Of a stretch of 64,000 nt of DNA, positions 1 to 9,394 are shown one piece after another. Each line of letters begins with the position of its first letter. Position 1 is the stretch's first letter. The stretch covers positions 9,610,001-9,674,000 of the forward strand of contig NZ_CP108394.1 in the NCBI RefSeq assembly GCF_041435215.1, written 5' to 3'. Origin of the DNA: Streptomyces sp. NBC_01314 (GTDB lineage: Bacteria > Actinomycetota > Actinomycetes > Streptomycetales > Streptomycetaceae). The notes beneath the pieces are model-generated. The model made no database searches. It saw only the letters and a list, made by a program, of their open reading frames with translations, and had not been told where the DNA came from. A program made the translations under genes and the position numbers.

Positions 1-1
1 C

Positions 2-523
2 GACGGCCTCTACAACGTCGCCGCCGACGTCTCGGCGGAGACCCTGGGCCGTGACGGCGACCTGCTCGACATGGACCCGGCCGTATGGCGGCGCACCCTG
101 GAAGTGAACCTGATCGGCTTCGCGCTCACCAGCCGCGCGGTCCTTCCCCTGCTGCTCGAACAAGGCGGCGGCGCCATCGTCAACACCTCCTCCCTCGCCG
201 CGCACGTGGGCGACCACCAGCGCGCGGCGTACCAGACCAGCAAGGCGGGGATCAACGCACTCACCCGGCACATCGCCTCCCGCTGGGGCAAGCAGGGCAT
301 CCGCTGCAACTGCGTGTCTCCCGGAGTCGTCCTGACCGAATCCGCGCAGAAGATGGCTCTGAGCCCGGAGGCGCTGGAGTTCACCCGCATGACGCTTCCC
401 AGCACCCGCTTCGGCAAGCCGGAAGACCTGGCCGGCACAGTGGCCTTCCTCCTGTCCGACGACGGCGAGTGGATCAACGGACAGGTCTGGTCGGTCAACG
501 GCGGCGCGATGCTCCGCGAGTAA
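2..523 (+). CDS. SDR family oxidoreductase, 5' end outside window
   Basis: The C-terminal 173 residues of a short-chain dehydrogenase/reductase, presumably an NAD(P)H-dependent ketoreductase or alcohol dehydrogenase of unknown substrate. The frame is open from base 2, so the start and the glycine-rich cofactor motif lie upstream. Visible landmarks are NVAA (the NNAG position), the catalytic serine in IVNTSSLAA, the catalytic pair in YQTSK, and a typical SDR tail (FLLSDDGEWINGQVWSVNGGAM). The internal ATG at 71 is not the true start because homologous sequence continues in front of it. Family assignment is secure. The substrate cannot be told. Confidence 0.9.
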   Translation, partial: DGLYNVAADVSAETLGRDGDLLDMDPAVWRRTLEVNLIGFALTSRAVLPLLLEQGGGAIVNTSSLAAHVGDHQRAAYQTSKAGINALTRHIASRWGKQGIRCNCVSPGVVLTESAQKMALSPEALEFTRMTLPSTRFGKPEDLAGTVAFLLSDDGEWINGQVWSVNGGAMLRE

Positions 524-600
524 CAACCGGAACCACTCGACGGCTTCCCGCCCCACCACACGGCCGCGCCACGGGACATCGGCTCGGCCGTCCGAGGCCG

Positions 601-1092
601 GTGCGCCAGGTGACCGCGGAGCGGGCGGGATGCTGCGGCGGTCGATGCCCGCGGCTAAAGGAGCTGGTCTTCGACTCTTTCGACCATGCTGATGCCTGGC
701 GACTGGGCCCGTGCATCACCGCGATCGCGAAGAAGGCCGGCCATGCGGTCGGCATCGACATACGGCGGCCCGGCTTGATCCTGTTCCGCGCCGTGCTGCC
801 GGGCATCACGCCCGATCAGGACACGTGGATCGCCCGCAAGGCTGTGCTCGTGCTGCGCACGGAGGCCAGCAGCGCGCTGGTGGATGCCCGGCTGTCTGCC
901 GCGAAGGTCGACCCCGCTGCGATCGGATGGCTGGGTGCGGAGTACGCGGTCACGGGCGGCTCGTTCCCCATTCGGGTCCGGGACGTCGGCGTCGTCGCGG
1001 CCGCCACCGCATTCGGTCTGTCCTCGCAGGAGGATCACGACCTCATCGTCGAAGGTATCCGCGCCCACCTGGCCCACGGAGGCAGCGCATGA
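601..1092 (+). CDS. UPF0303 / heme-degrading-domain protein with altered N-terminus
   Basis: The sequence from ELVFDSFDHADAW to the stop is characteristic of the UPF0303 (GlcG/HbpS-like) family of about 160 residues, often annotated as heme-degrading domain proteins. The conserved part spans about 145 residues. The usual N-terminal leader is replaced by unrelated Arg/Cys-rich sequence and there is no good start codon or ribosome-binding site. GTG at 601 or 610 is only the nearest in-frame possibility. The gene may therefore be 5'-truncated and silent. Its stop overlaps the next ATG (ATGA at 1089), which is the ancestral operon spacing. Confidence 0.55.
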   Translation: MRQVTAERAGCCGGRCPRLKELVFDSFDHADAWRLGPCITAIAKKAGHAVGIDIRRPGLILFRAVLPGITPDQDTWIARKAVLVLRTEASSALVDARLSAAKVDPAAIGWLGAEYAVTGGSFPIRVRDVGVVAAATAFGLSSQEDHDLIVEGIRAHLAHGGSA

Positions 1093-1330
1093 GCGAGCAG
1101 GTTCCCCCACGGCGGCTGCGGAGCGGTCAGCGCGCCCGCATTCGTGTCTGGGACCGTGCGACGAGGGCCGTCCACACCGTGTACGAGTCGCACGACCGCC
1201 TGTACGAGGCACCCAACTGGACGCCCAACGGACGCCTGCTCGTCAACGGCGACGGACTTCTGTGGACTCTCCCCACTGACGGATCGGCAGTCAGTGACCG
1301 CGGTGCCGTCGAGCTCCCTGGGCTGGTCCG
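1089..1330 (+). pseudogene. TolB-like beta-propeller protein, N-terminal fragment
   Basis: It starts with ATG overlapping the preceding stop and reads through RVWDRATRAVHTVYESHDRLYEAPNWTPNGRLLVNGDGLLWTLP as separate recognisable strands of the first blades of a TolB/WD40-like propeller, seen in Streptomyces proteins of about 290 residues. Homology stops near 1330. After that the frame runs on to 1616 as Arg-rich nonsense. The rest of the propeller is missing, replaced by the unrelated PLP-enzyme tail at 1386. Confidence 0.5.
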
Positions 1331-1385
1331 GAAAACGGCCCGAACAGAGAACGGCCCCTCCGGGATCACTCGACGGCGGTCGGGC

Positions 1386-1680
1386 CGCCGGGGTCGAGTG
1401 TGTGGGCCTGCCGCCAACTGGCCCGCCGCCACTACACCTTTGGCGGCTGGAGCGTCGGCGCCGTCGCCCTCGTCGCCGGGTGGGCAGCGCGGACGTACCC
1501 GCCGGGGACCCGGATCGCCGCGGTCTTCCCCGACGGACCGCACCGCTACCTGGCGACCGTCTACAACGACGCCTGGTGCCGTGAGCATGAGCTCCTCGGC
1601 CAGGAGCCATGGGTAGAGCCCGAGGAGATCACCGAGCCCGACGAACGCGTGGTGACCGGCTGGACTCGCTGCGGTCAGGT
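1386..1680 (+). pseudogene. PLP-dependent cysteine synthase-like enzyme, C-terminal fragment
   Basis: In another frame from the TolB piece, this stretch reads [49 protein letters not shown] and [11 protein letters not shown], the C-terminal region of a fold-type II PLP enzyme of the cysteine synthase/cystathionine beta-synthase group. The catalytic lysine domain is absent and there is no authentic start. The frame runs past the normal end to 2017, so even the stop is lost. It is a deletion relic joined to the TolB fragment. Confidence 0.5.
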
Positions 1681-1850
1681 CCGCGATCCGCTCGCGAGGC
1701 GGCTGGCCGGCCCCCCCCCAAGCGACGCCCACGTCAGCCGCTCCCGCACGACGTCGGGCTCGGTGGTCGAACGGCTCAGAGGTCGTGTCTGTCCCGGACA
1801 GTCGCAACCGATCGAACGCGAAGAAGTGGACCGGCCACTCTTCCGCTGCC

Positions 1851-1882
1851 CGGGCCGCCCCGGCACGCGCCGGGGCGGCCCG
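1851..1882. terminator. Strong hairpin, likely rho-independent terminator
   Basis: A perfect 14-bp GC stem (CGGGCCGCCCCGGC and its complement) encloses a 4-base loop and is followed by TTCTGC. It lies between the relics on its left and the end of the leftward YrhK-type gene, where it could serve either strand. Confidence 0.6.
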
Positions 1883-1958
1883 TTCTGCAACCGCTCGAAC
1901 GTGAGGCGGCCTGTGACGTCCCATGCGACGAGCACTGAGCCAGTGCTGGTGCGGCGCT

Positions 1959-2801
1959 CTATGAGTGTTCGCCGAGTTGGAGGATCCCTGCGAGGCAGAA
2001 GCACAGGGCGCCGGTGAGAGTGCCCCAGTTGGCGATGTCGGCGTTGATGAGGCTGCCGGTGGCGGGGCGGGTGTAGGCGGCGAGCGCTGAAACCATGAAC
2101 AGGACGGATCCGAGCTGGTTGACGGCGACGATCCACCAGCCGAGGTTGTGCAGCCGGGCGCAGAGCCGGCCGTGGCAGATCTCGACGAAGGCCAGGTGGC
2201 CGGAGATCAGGAAGAGGATGCAGCCGATCACGTCGGGTGTCCAGATGAGCCGGTTGACCTGCTGGACGGTCAGGCCCTGCAAGAAGGAGTCCAGCAGGTC
2301 GACGGCGAAGACGAGTGTGCCCGCGAAGAGGACGAATGCGCTCAGCCAGTCCACCCGCGTCGGCTCGTAGCTCCACCATCGCCAGTGGCGGGTGGTCAAC
2401 CGTCCTTCGCCGCCGGCGACGTGGCGGGGTGCGTTGATCACCTGGAGCAGCGAGACGTAGCCGCCGGTGGTGAAGAACAGGCCGCCGGCGAAGTAGATCG
2501 AGGCGCACTTGGTAGCGTCGCCGGAGCCGAACTGGGCGTCGGCCGCTCCGGCCGCGAACAAGGCCCCGCCGATGACGAAGGCGGTCACGGCGATGGCGTT
2601 GAGTCGGCGCAGCCGGGCGAGGGAAGCGGCGTCCGCAGGGATGTGACGAGTGGCCGCCGCACTGAGGGGACGGACGGAGAGCACTCCACGCCGCCGCGCG
2701 AGCCGGGAATCCCACACAGCGGTCCCGCCGTCGGGAAGGTTCCAGGTGAGCCGGGTGGTGAACGGTCCCGCGCCCTCGGCCTGCTGCTCAGGTTGCCCCA
2801 C
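1959..2801 (-). CDS. YrhK-domain integral membrane protein
   Basis: A 280-residue protein with about six hydrophobic segments. Examples are [76 protein letters not shown] and [16 protein letters not shown]. The pattern of helices with [20 protein letters not shown] matches the YrhK-like domain proteins of actinobacteria, whose function is unknown. It faces away from the decarboxylase gene at 3209 and shares a 407-bp upstream region with it. A link to acid or membrane stress is only inferred from that neighbour. Confidence 0.75.
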   Translation of the reverse strand: MGQPEQQAEGAGPFTTRLTWNLPDGGTAVWDSRLARRRGVLSVRPLSAAATRHIPADAASLARLRRLNAIAVTAFVIGGALFAAGAADAQFGSGDATKCASIYFAGGLFFTTGGYVSLLQVINAPRHVAGGEGRLTTRHWRWWSYEPTRVDWLSAFVLFAGTLVFAVDLLDSFLQGLTVQQVNRLIWTPDVIGCILFLISGHLAFVEICHGRLCARLHNLGWWIVAVNQLGSVLFMVSALAAYTRPATGSLINADIANWGTLTGALCFCLAGILQLGEHS

Positions 2802-3208
2802 GGGCAGAGCCTAGAACCTCAGGAAGGACCGAGGAGGGGCGAAACGCCGTCCCGCCGAGCCGTCGCTGCACCATGGTGCCCGGGCGGGACAGCCCGAGGG
2901 GGTCGAACGCTCCGACACCGCCACCCGCGCGATGCCCGCGGCCGCTACCTCGACGCATGCTCCTGGGGCCACGACCGCCACCACCGCGGCAACATCCGAC
3001 GCTCACCCGGCGCTTTCGCGGGCGGCTGAGGACGCCGCGCCCCCACCAGATGAGACGGCGGCGCGCCGGCCCGGAACGGTCCGGCGCCTTCACGGCCCGC
3101 GGGGGAGGGCCTGCGTTGGTGAGGTTGCGGCTTGCGGGGCATGGGGTCCATCTGGTCAATGGTGTGTCCCTCGCCCGCGGCGGACTCCGACGCTGTTTGA
3201 ATCGTCCA
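2802..3208. other. Divergent intergenic region between yrhK-like and gad genes
   Basis: There is no credible gene here. Open frames crossing it are shadows or upstream extensions of the decarboxylase frame. It must contain promoters for both divergent genes. The last 60 bases are noticeably AT-richer than the surroundings, as expected for a promoter and leader. No clear Shine-Dalgarno precedes the ATG at 3209, and I could not assign -35/-10 boxes with confidence. Confidence 0.4.
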
Positions 3209-4573
3209 ATGACTAAACGTGATGACTCGGCTCTTTTCGGTAATCGATTCTTGATCGCGCCCGCCCCCTCGGAGACGTTCCCCGAGGAAGGTATGGCCGC
3301 GACAGACGCGATGAGGCTCGTGGATGTGGATCTCGCCATGGAGGGCGACCCGCAGCGCAACCTCGCCACGTTTGTCACCACGTGGATGGAGCCGGAGGCG
3401 CAACGGCTGATCGCCGAGAACCTCCACCGTAATTTCATCGACCATGCGGAGTACCCCATTTCCGCCGAGATCGAGCAGCGTTGCGTGCGCATGCTCGCCG
3501 ACCTGTTCCACGCGCCGGGCCGGACGACCGGATGCCGGACCCAGGGCTCGTCCGAGGCGATCATGCTCGGCGCGCTGTCGCTGAAGTGGAAGTGGCGCGA
3601 GCGCCGCCAGGCGGCGAACCTGTCGACCGACCGGCCCAACCTGGTTTTTGGGGGAGACGTCCACGTTGTGTGGGAGAAGTTCTGCCGCTACTTCGACGTC
3701 GAGCCGCGGATCGTGCCGCTTGCCGAGGGTAAGTACACAATCGGCCCTGAAGACGTGGAGCCCCACCTCGACGAGAACACGATCGGCGTCGTCGCCGTCC
3801 TCGGCACCACGTTCACCGGCCACAAGGACGATGTCGTCGGAATCGACAAGCTCCTGCGGGACATCCGCAAAGAGCGGGACCTCGACATCCCGATCCACGT
3901 CGACGGCGCCAGCGGCGCATTCGTATGGCCCTTCCTCTACCCCGACTCCACATGGGACTTCCGGCTCGAACAGGTCCGTTCGATCAACGTCTCGGGACAC
4001 AAGTACGGCCTGGTCTACCCCGGCATCGGATGGCTGGTCTTCCGCGAGGAGGCCGACCTGGCCAAGGACCTCGTGTTCTACGAGAACTACCTGGGCAAGA
4101 CCGACGCGACGTTCACCCTGAACTTCTCCACCGGTGCGTCGATGGTGCTCGCGCAGTACTACAACTTCGTGCGGCTCGGTCGACAGGGCTACACCTACGT
4201 CATGAAGATCATGCAGGAGAACGCCCGCGCGCTGGCGGACAACCTGCGCAGCAGCGGCCGCTTCGAAGTGATCGGAAGCGACCTCGAACAGCTGCCCCTG
4301 GTCGCTTTCCGTCTCGCAGGCAAGCACGCCTACGACGAGTCCGACATCGCCTGGCAGCTCTCGGCCGAACGGGGCTGGATGGTGCCGGCCTACACGCTTC
4401 CGCCGAACGCGGAGCGGGTGAAGATCCTGCGCGCCCTGGTCAAGGAGACCCTGAGCCGTGAGCAGATCGATCGCCTGACCCAGGACATTGCCGACGCCTG
4501 CCGCACGTTGGACGACAAAGGGGCGACCCACGGGATCGAGCGGAACCAGGTCAAGCGCGGCACCGGCTACTGA
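3209..4573 (+). CDS. gad: Glutamate decarboxylase
   Basis: A PLP-dependent decarboxylase that converts L-glutamate to 4-aminobutyrate and CO2, consuming a cytosolic proton (EC 4.1.2 does not apply; the family is EC 4.1.1.15). The 454-residue length is normal. Landmarks are FIDHAEYP near the N-terminus, GCRTQGSSEAIMLGAL (cofactor phosphate contacts), HVDGASGAFVWPF with the PLP-binding aspartate, and INVSGHKYGLVYPG with the Schiff-base lysine. ATG 3209 is chosen because family homology begins there. The frame upstream is low-complexity. No glutamate/GABA antiporter gene is adjacent, so an acid-resistance role is possible but not shown. Confidence 0.93.
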   Translation: MTKRDDSALFGNRFLIAPAPSETFPEEGMAATDAMRLVDVDLAMEGDPQRNLATFVTTWMEPEAQRLIAENLHRNFIDHAEYPISAEIEQRCVRMLADLFHAPGRTTGCRTQGSSEAIMLGALSLKWKWRERRQAANLSTDRPNLVFGGDVHVVWEKFCRYFDVEPRIVPLAEGKYTIGPEDVEPHLDENTIGVVAVLGTTFTGHKDDVVGIDKLLRDIRKERDLDIPIHVDGASGAFVWPFLYPDSTWDFRLEQVRSINVSGHKYGLVYPGIGWLVFREEADLAKDLVFYENYLGKTDATFTLNFSTGASMVLAQYYNFVRLGRQGYTYVMKIMQENARALADNLRSSGRFEVIGSDLEQLPLVAFRLAGKHAYDESDIAWQLSAERGWMVPAYTLPPNAERVKILRALVKETLSREQIDRLTQDIADACRTLDDKGATHGIERNQVKRGTGY

Positions 4574-4614
4574 CGCACTGTGGCAGAGCAGCAGTGCCGG
4601 GTCCGAATGGTGTC

Positions 4615-4752
4615 ATGCGGGACAGCGGCGAGTATGCGACGAGGCTGGAGCCTCAGCGCGATTGCAGGGGACTCCGCTTCTCGGCAAGGGTCCGACTCGT
4701 CATCTACGACTACGACGGCACCGCCCTCTGGACATCAGGCGCCCACAAGTGA
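4615..4752 (+). pseudogene. Possible bulb-type lectin domain scrap
   Basis: A 45-codon frame starting at ATG 4615 ends with RLVIYDYDGTALWTSGAHK, which resembles one repeat of the bulb-type mannose-binding lectin fold (pattern LVIYD..G..LW.SG). The first half shows no recognisable pattern. It is most likely a remnant of a longer secreted protein. This assignment rests on one short motif. Confidence 0.25.
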
Positions 4753-4873
4753 CGACCCCAGAGCCAGATGAATCCATCCCCATCCGGTCAGGCTCGCGGT
4801 ACGCCTTCTTGAGCGCGGTGCAGGTGACGACCGCCGGCCGGTGGGCTGCGATCTCGCGGTCCGTCCACGATCC

Positions 4874-4912
4874 GATGGCATCCAGCCGTGGGTTCGAGTC
4901 CCACCCGCCCCA
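4874..4912 (+). other. tRNA 3'-end fragment (T-arm and acceptor strand)
   Basis: The stretch GTGGGTTCGAGTCCCAC forms a canonical T-stem and T-loop and is followed by CCGCCCC plus a discriminator A, as at the 3' end of a bacterial tRNA without encoded CCA. The matching 5' acceptor strand (GGGGCGG) and an anticodon arm are not found upstream, so no complete tRNA is present. Such 3' halves are what tRNA-targeting integrases leave as an att site. The tRNA identity cannot be assigned. Confidence 0.5.
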
Positions 4913-4913
4913 C

Positions 4914-4938
4914 TTCCGCAGGTCTCTGACCTGCGGAA
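4914..4938. terminator. Hairpin directly after the tRNA fragment
   Basis: A perfect 10-bp stem (TTCCGCAGGT and complement) with a 5-base loop starts two bases after the tRNA 3' end, a usual position for a tRNA terminator. It supports the idea that this piece was copied from a real tRNA locus. Confidence 0.5.
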
Positions 4939-5169
4939 ACGTTCATCTTCGGGTGTCGGAGCGTCAACTTCGCCTGAACGGACTGAATCCGCCTGGGCCG
5001 TGTGTCGTACCCGGTGCGCGACATGACGAGCCGCTTCACAGGACGAAACCGTCGATGACGAGGAGGACGAGCGCCCAGACCGGAGCATGGGGCAGCCACA
5101 TGAAGTTGGCGAGCATGCTCAGGCCGGCGCTGAACGTCCTGCTCACCGAGCAGGAGATCACCTATCACC

Positions 5170-5250
5170 ACCGGCGACGTCGGCAGGCGCGATGCAGACG
5201 GCTATCTCTACATCGTGGATCGCACCAAGGACCTCATCATCCGGGGAGGT
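5170..5250 (+). pseudogene. Acyl-CoA synthetase fragment, forward
   Basis: Twenty-seven codons read [18 protein letters not shown] followed by TKDLIIRGG, the conserved A8 region (GD...D.DGY..I.DR.KD.I..GG) of AMP-forming acyl-CoA synthetases. It has no start, no stop in context and no further homology on either side. It pairs with the oppositely oriented fragment at 5433-5534. Confidence 0.55.
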
Positions 5251-5432
5251 TGGGGGAGTTCGAACTCCGTTCCCGAACCGGCGCGATCGGCTCTGCGTGC
5301 GCTGTGCCGACCGTCAGATACGGGTGCTGTCCCACTCCGTAGGGCGCGGGTCCGTCCCCGATGTTGGTGGCGGAGACGACCGCTCGACCCCGAACTACGG
5401 GTGCTGGACGTGTCCGGCCTGCGGGTCGTCGA

Positions 5433-5534
5433 CACGATCCCGGCCAGGTCGAACCGGTCCGCGTCCTCGCAGTTCAGCAGCGCCCAGTACATCGTCGGCA
5501 CACCGGCGAAGAAGGTCACGCGCTCGCGCTCCAT
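5433..5534 (-). pseudogene. Acyl-CoA synthetase fragment, reversed
   Basis: On the minus strand, [20 protein letters not shown] resembles the central segment of FadD-like AMP-forming acyl-CoA synthetases. In an intact gene this segment lies upstream of the GD..GY motif on the same strand. Here the two pieces face opposite ways about 180 bp apart, so the ancestral gene was broken, partly deleted and inverted. Confidence 0.5.
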
Positions 5535-5758
5535 GAGCCCCGGTCGCTGACTTCGTTCAGCAGGACCGACAGGGCCTTCGCGCGTAGGCTGGACGGGTGA
5601 AGCACCAGACCTTGTTGCCGACTGGCTCGAGATTCACCGCGCACATGACATGCGGGCACTTCACATTCCCCAGGTACGGCCAGATACGTGATCACAGTCG
5701 GTGATCGATGAGGGCTGGGTCACAGCGGGCTTCCAAGAACGCCTGGTAAGCACGGCGT

Positions 5759-6509
5759 ATGGAGGAACTTGCACGGCTCAGCGATATCGAGCAGGCCGCG
5801 GCCGGCGACGGACATCCGGTCTGGGCCGCCCAGGGACAAGGCGGTGACGGCCTGGGGCCGGGGGTACGGGCCTGGTGCCACGGCGCGGCGCTGGCGGTGG
5901 CGAGCCCGAACCCTCAACAGGACCGGCTTGCGGTCAAGGGCGGCGGTGCCGACGTGGCCGTGTTGGTGCGGCGGATCCTGGAGGAGATCGGCCCGTCCTA
6001 CCGAGTCTTGGGGGAAGCTGCCTTGATCGATGCGCTGGTGCGGCAGCTGCCCAACCTGGCGCCGGTCCACAACTTCTTCTGGATGGAGGCCACGTCCCCA
6101 TCCGGTGCCGCCGCCGCAGGCGTGCGGTGGCTGAACGCCCGCGAGGAGAAGGAGACGACCTCGCTGTTCGACCGCTTCTTCCCTGACTCCTACGCGCAGC
6201 CGGGACGCGCGGGCATGCGCCGCTGGGCCGGAGCCGTCGGCGAGGTGGACAGCAGCGTCGGGGCGAAGCCGCTGGCGGTGGCGGCGGACGCGTGGTCCGC
6301 GGCCGGGTGCGGGTTCATGGGCGGGGTGGTCACCCACCCCGCCGCCCGCGGACGCGGTCTTGCGCGGCTTCGTCGTGGACGCCCTCGTCAACCAGCACGG
6401 CCGCGCCGCGCTCATGGTGCTCACCGGTAACGCGCCGGCCATCGCCACGTATGAACGCCTCGGCATGGCCAAGCGCCTGTTCGGGGCGGCGCACATCGCG
6501 GCCCGGTGA
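5759..6509 (+). pseudogene. GNAT-family N-acetyltransferase, frameshifted
   Basis: The first frame (5759 to about 6360) encodes a GNAT protein through the acetyl-CoA binding motif HPAARGRGLA. The expected continuation (AVLRGFVVDALV...AALMVLTGNAPAIATYERLGM) sits in another frame and stops at 6509. The shift lies at the motif A/motif B junction around 6350-6365 and may be a small deletion or a sequencing error. Without the shift it would be about 250 residues. Its substrate is unknown. Confidence 0.7.
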
Positions 6510-7144
6510 GGCCAGGGCTCCACCGTGGCAAGCCGACGCGGACCCGCTCACGCGGAGTGGTCACTGGCGGCCAGACAACTCCCCGCTAACTGGCCGCCAG
6601 TGGGGAATCCCGACGGGCCGCTATCAAGGGCCCCATCCACAGGATCTGAAGAACTGCATGCATCCAGGGGCTTGCCCGGTTCCGGCACGCTTCGGCACCA
6701 TGCGGGGCAATGGGCTGTTAACGGCTATGGAACGTCGACGTCACGGCGGTGCGTCACTCTCGCTGCGAGCACGATGAATCCGGACATCAGGGAGGTGGCG
6801 TGATGGATCTCGTATGCGGGCGTCTCGCTGACCTCCGGTGCCGTGTCCACCAGTCGGCGTGGACGCGGGGCCGCGTCGCGCACGGTGGCCAACGTGACCC
6901 TGAGGGCTTTCGGGTCTGAGCGTGCCGCGCCAGCTGCTCATGACCTCGAGGTAGCTTTGCCTGCTGGCTGACTACTTCTGATCCCCGGTACACGCCGCCC
7001 TTTTCGCGTTCTGACGCGTCGTGCGCCACTACGTGCACGAAGGACGGCACGGCCTTGAGCCCTCACCGGCTGTCCAGCGCCGAGGTGCCTTCTTGGGTGC
7101 CGCCGTCTCCCCCTCCCCTTCTCCGCTCCGCCTCGGAGGCCCCC
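6510..7144. other. Long stretch without a supported gene
   Basis: No reading frame here matches a family I recognise. On the minus strand about 60 codons (roughly 6925 to 6745) read in a plausible coding style, including VTLATVRDAAPRPRRLVDTAPE, but lack a start and a convincing motif, so they may be the tail of a lost gene. The only clear signal is GGAGG just before GTG 7145, the ribosome-binding site of the permease. Confidence 0.35.
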
Positions 7145-8557
7145 GTGTCACAGGCCCCTGATCCATCCGCGCCCGAATCCGCCGACGGCAGAGCCACCCG
7201 CCACCCCGTCGACGAGGTCCTGCCACCCGCCCGTCTGGGCCTGCTCGGTCTACAGCATGTGCTGGTCATGTACACCGGCTGCGTCACCGTCCCGCTGGTC
7301 TTCGGAGCCGCGGCCAAGCTGGACACGTCCACCATCGGCCTGCTGATCAACGCTGACCTGCTGGTGGCAGGCCTGGTGACGCTGCTGCAGGCGCTGGGCA
7401 TCGGCAAGGTGCTGGGTGTGCGGCTGCCGGTCGTCGCCGGTGCCACGTTCACCGCGGTGACCCCGATGATCCTCATCGCGGGTGAGTACGGCATGCAGGC
7501 GGTATACGGATCGATGATCGCGGCCGGCGTCTTCGGACTGCTGGTTGCCGTGCCCTTCGCCCGGGCGGTGCGCTTCTTCCCGCCGTTGGTCACCGGCACC
7601 GTCATCACCGTGATCGGGCTCTCCCTGATCGGTGTGGCAGCCGGGCTGATCGCAGGGCTGGACTCAACGGCCAAGGACTACGCGGCGCCCTCGCATCTCG
7701 CCCTGGCCGGCGGCATCGTGCTCTTCATCGTGCTCGTCAGTCGCTTCACCAGCGGTTTGCTGTCCCAGATCGGCGTGCTGCTGGGCCTGATCGGCGGCAC
7801 CCTGGTCGCCATCCCGATGGGGCTGACGGACTTCTCCGCGGTCGGCGGCGCCGACTGGCTCGGTGTCGCCTCGCCTTTCCACTTCGGCGCCCCGGAGTTT
7901 CCCGTCGCCGCGGTCATCTCCATGTGCGTGGTGATGCTGGTGACGTTCACCGAGTCCACGGCCGACATGCTCGCGGTGGGCGAGATGACCGGCCGCCCGC
8001 TCTCCCGGCGTGATCTGGCCCGCGGCCTGGCCGCAGACGGCGTCTCCGGCGTCATCGGCGGTGTCATGAACGGCTTCCTTGACACGGTCTTCGCCCAGAA
8101 CGTCGGCCTGGTCGGCATGACCAAGGTCCGCAGCCGGTACGTCGCCGCCGTCGCCGGAGGCATCCTCATACTGCTCGGACTCGTGCCCAAGATGGGCGAG
8201 GTCGTCGCCTCGCTGCCCGGTCCGGTGGTGGGCGCGGCCGGGCTGGTCATGTTCGCCACGGTCACCGCCGTCGGCATCAACACCCTGCGCAAGGTGGAGT
8301 TCGACGGCACCAACAACCTGCTGATCGTCGCCGTCTCCATCGGCGTGGGCATGCTGCCCGTGATGGCCCCGCTGATCTACCACGCCTTCCCGACCTGGGT
8401 GCAGATCATCGGCGGCAGCGCCATCACCAGCGCGACCGTAGTGGCGTTCCTGCTCAACCTGCTGTTCAACCACACGCCCGGCCGACGAAAGACGGAGCCG
8501 GAGCCGGAGTCGAGACCGGTACAGGCGGTTGCCCCCGACTCCACTCCCGCCATCTGA
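7145..8557 (+). CDS. NCS2 nucleobase:cation symporter (xanthine/urate/uracil permease)
   Basis: An inner-membrane transporter of 470 residues that should import a purine or uracil with protons or sodium. It has about 12-14 hydrophobic helices, LLGLQHVLVMY in the first helix, and the NCS2 signature FAQNVGLVGMT in the second half. I choose GTG 7145, preceded at good spacing by GGAGG. A TTG at 7055 would add 30 Pro/Ser-rich residues that are unlikely to be translated. The missing purine-catabolism neighbours leave the substrate open. Urate or xanthine is the commonest for this subgroup. Confidence 0.88.
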   Translation: MSQAPDPSAPESADGRATRHPVDEVLPPARLGLLGLQHVLVMYTGCVTVPLVFGAAAKLDTSTIGLLINADLLVAGLVTLLQALGIGKVLGVRLPVVAGATFTAVTPMILIAGEYGMQAVYGSMIAAGVFGLLVAVPFARAVRFFPPLVTGTVITVIGLSLIGVAAGLIAGLDSTAKDYAAPSHLALAGGIVLFIVLVSRFTSGLLSQIGVLLGLIGGTLVAIPMGLTDFSAVGGADWLGVASPFHFGAPEFPVAAVISMCVVMLVTFTESTADMLAVGEMTGRPLSRRDLARGLAADGVSGVIGGVMNGFLDTVFAQNVGLVGMTKVRSRYVAAVAGGILILLGLVPKMGEVVASLPGPVVGAAGLVMFATVTAVGINTLRKVEFDGTNNLLIVAVSIGVGMLPVMAPLIYHAFPTWVQIIGGSAITSATVVAFLLNLLFNHTPGRRKTEPEPESRPVQAVAPDSTPAI

Positions 8558-8834
8558 GCAACCCGGCCATCAGCACTCCGCGGCCCGCTGGGTGCGGGAC
8601 GCGCCCTCGGCCGGGCTGTGCCACGACTGTGCCGCGCATCGTCGGGCGACCGCGATGTGAGAGGGCGCCACCGGGTGAGGAGCGCCCGGTATGTGGTGGT
8701 GAACCGACTTGGTGAGCAGCAGGCCCACATCCCGAGTGCCGACCGGCACCGTAGCGAGGCCGTGACTGCAGGCGGGCGAGGTTCCGCGCGCAGCGACCCC
8801 GTGCCGATGCGACCGGTACCGCACGAGAGGGCGT

Positions 8835-9325
8835 CACGCTCGTCCATGGTGAGGACGACACGTCTCTTGAGCCCACCCCTGGTCATGCGCGCGTAAGCCC
8901 GTGCGGCCTCCCGCAGCGGGTAGGTCACGGCCACGCGCAACGCCAGGTCTCCCACCGCCGCCAGGCCGGACAGCGTCGTGAGCATCGCACAGGTCACTCG
9001 CGATGACCATGGTCCCCGGCGCTTCGCCGGCTGCACCGCATAGCCGCCGACCGCCCCCTCGGCACCGGTGATGAGCACGGTCTGGCCCGCCTGGATGCCG
9101 AGGAGTTCGACGGACTGGGCCGCGGTCAGGCCGTTGAAGGGGATGGTGGCGGCGTGGACCGTGTCGACACCCGCGGGCGCCGCGGCGATCGCCTGCGGAG
9201 GAACCACGACGTACTCGGCCTGCCCCCGGTTCAGGCCCAGGGGCAGGCCGTGACTGAACGCGATGACCGGCTGTCCGGGCGTCCAGTGCGTACCCGTGCC
9301 GACGGCGTCGACCACGCCGGCGAGG
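8835..9325 (-). pseudogene. Quinone reductase / zinc-type alcohol dehydrogenase relic
   Basis: The minus strand reads GVVDAVGTGTHWTPGQPVIAF, NRGQAEYVVVPPQAIA, ATIPFNGLTAAQSVELLG and TVLITGAEGAVGGYAVQ, typical of NADP-dependent medium-chain dehydrogenases of the quinone oxidoreductase type. It then jumps to the C-terminal YPLREAARAYARMTRGGLKRRVVL. About 80 residues of the nucleotide domain are deleted, and a stop (TGA near 9340) cuts off the N-terminus. No functional product is expected. Confidence 0.65.
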
Positions 9326-9394
9326 CGACGGTGGGGGCCGCCTCAGGCGGTACCGGCGGTAATGCCGCCGGTACGGGGTGGCTGTGGTGCGGGT

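Noticed and set aside
2945..4531. A 528-codon open frame on the minus strand opposite gad
   Set aside because: It is a GC-skew shadow of the decarboxylase; its translation has no family motifs, while the plus strand has all of them.
4861..4912. A complete tRNA gene
   Set aside because: No acceptor 5' strand, D-arm or anticodon arm can be drawn upstream; only the 3' end is present.
8570..8834. A small gene between the permease and the quinone reductase relic
   Set aside because: Frames on both strands are short, overlap each other and show no recognisable pattern.
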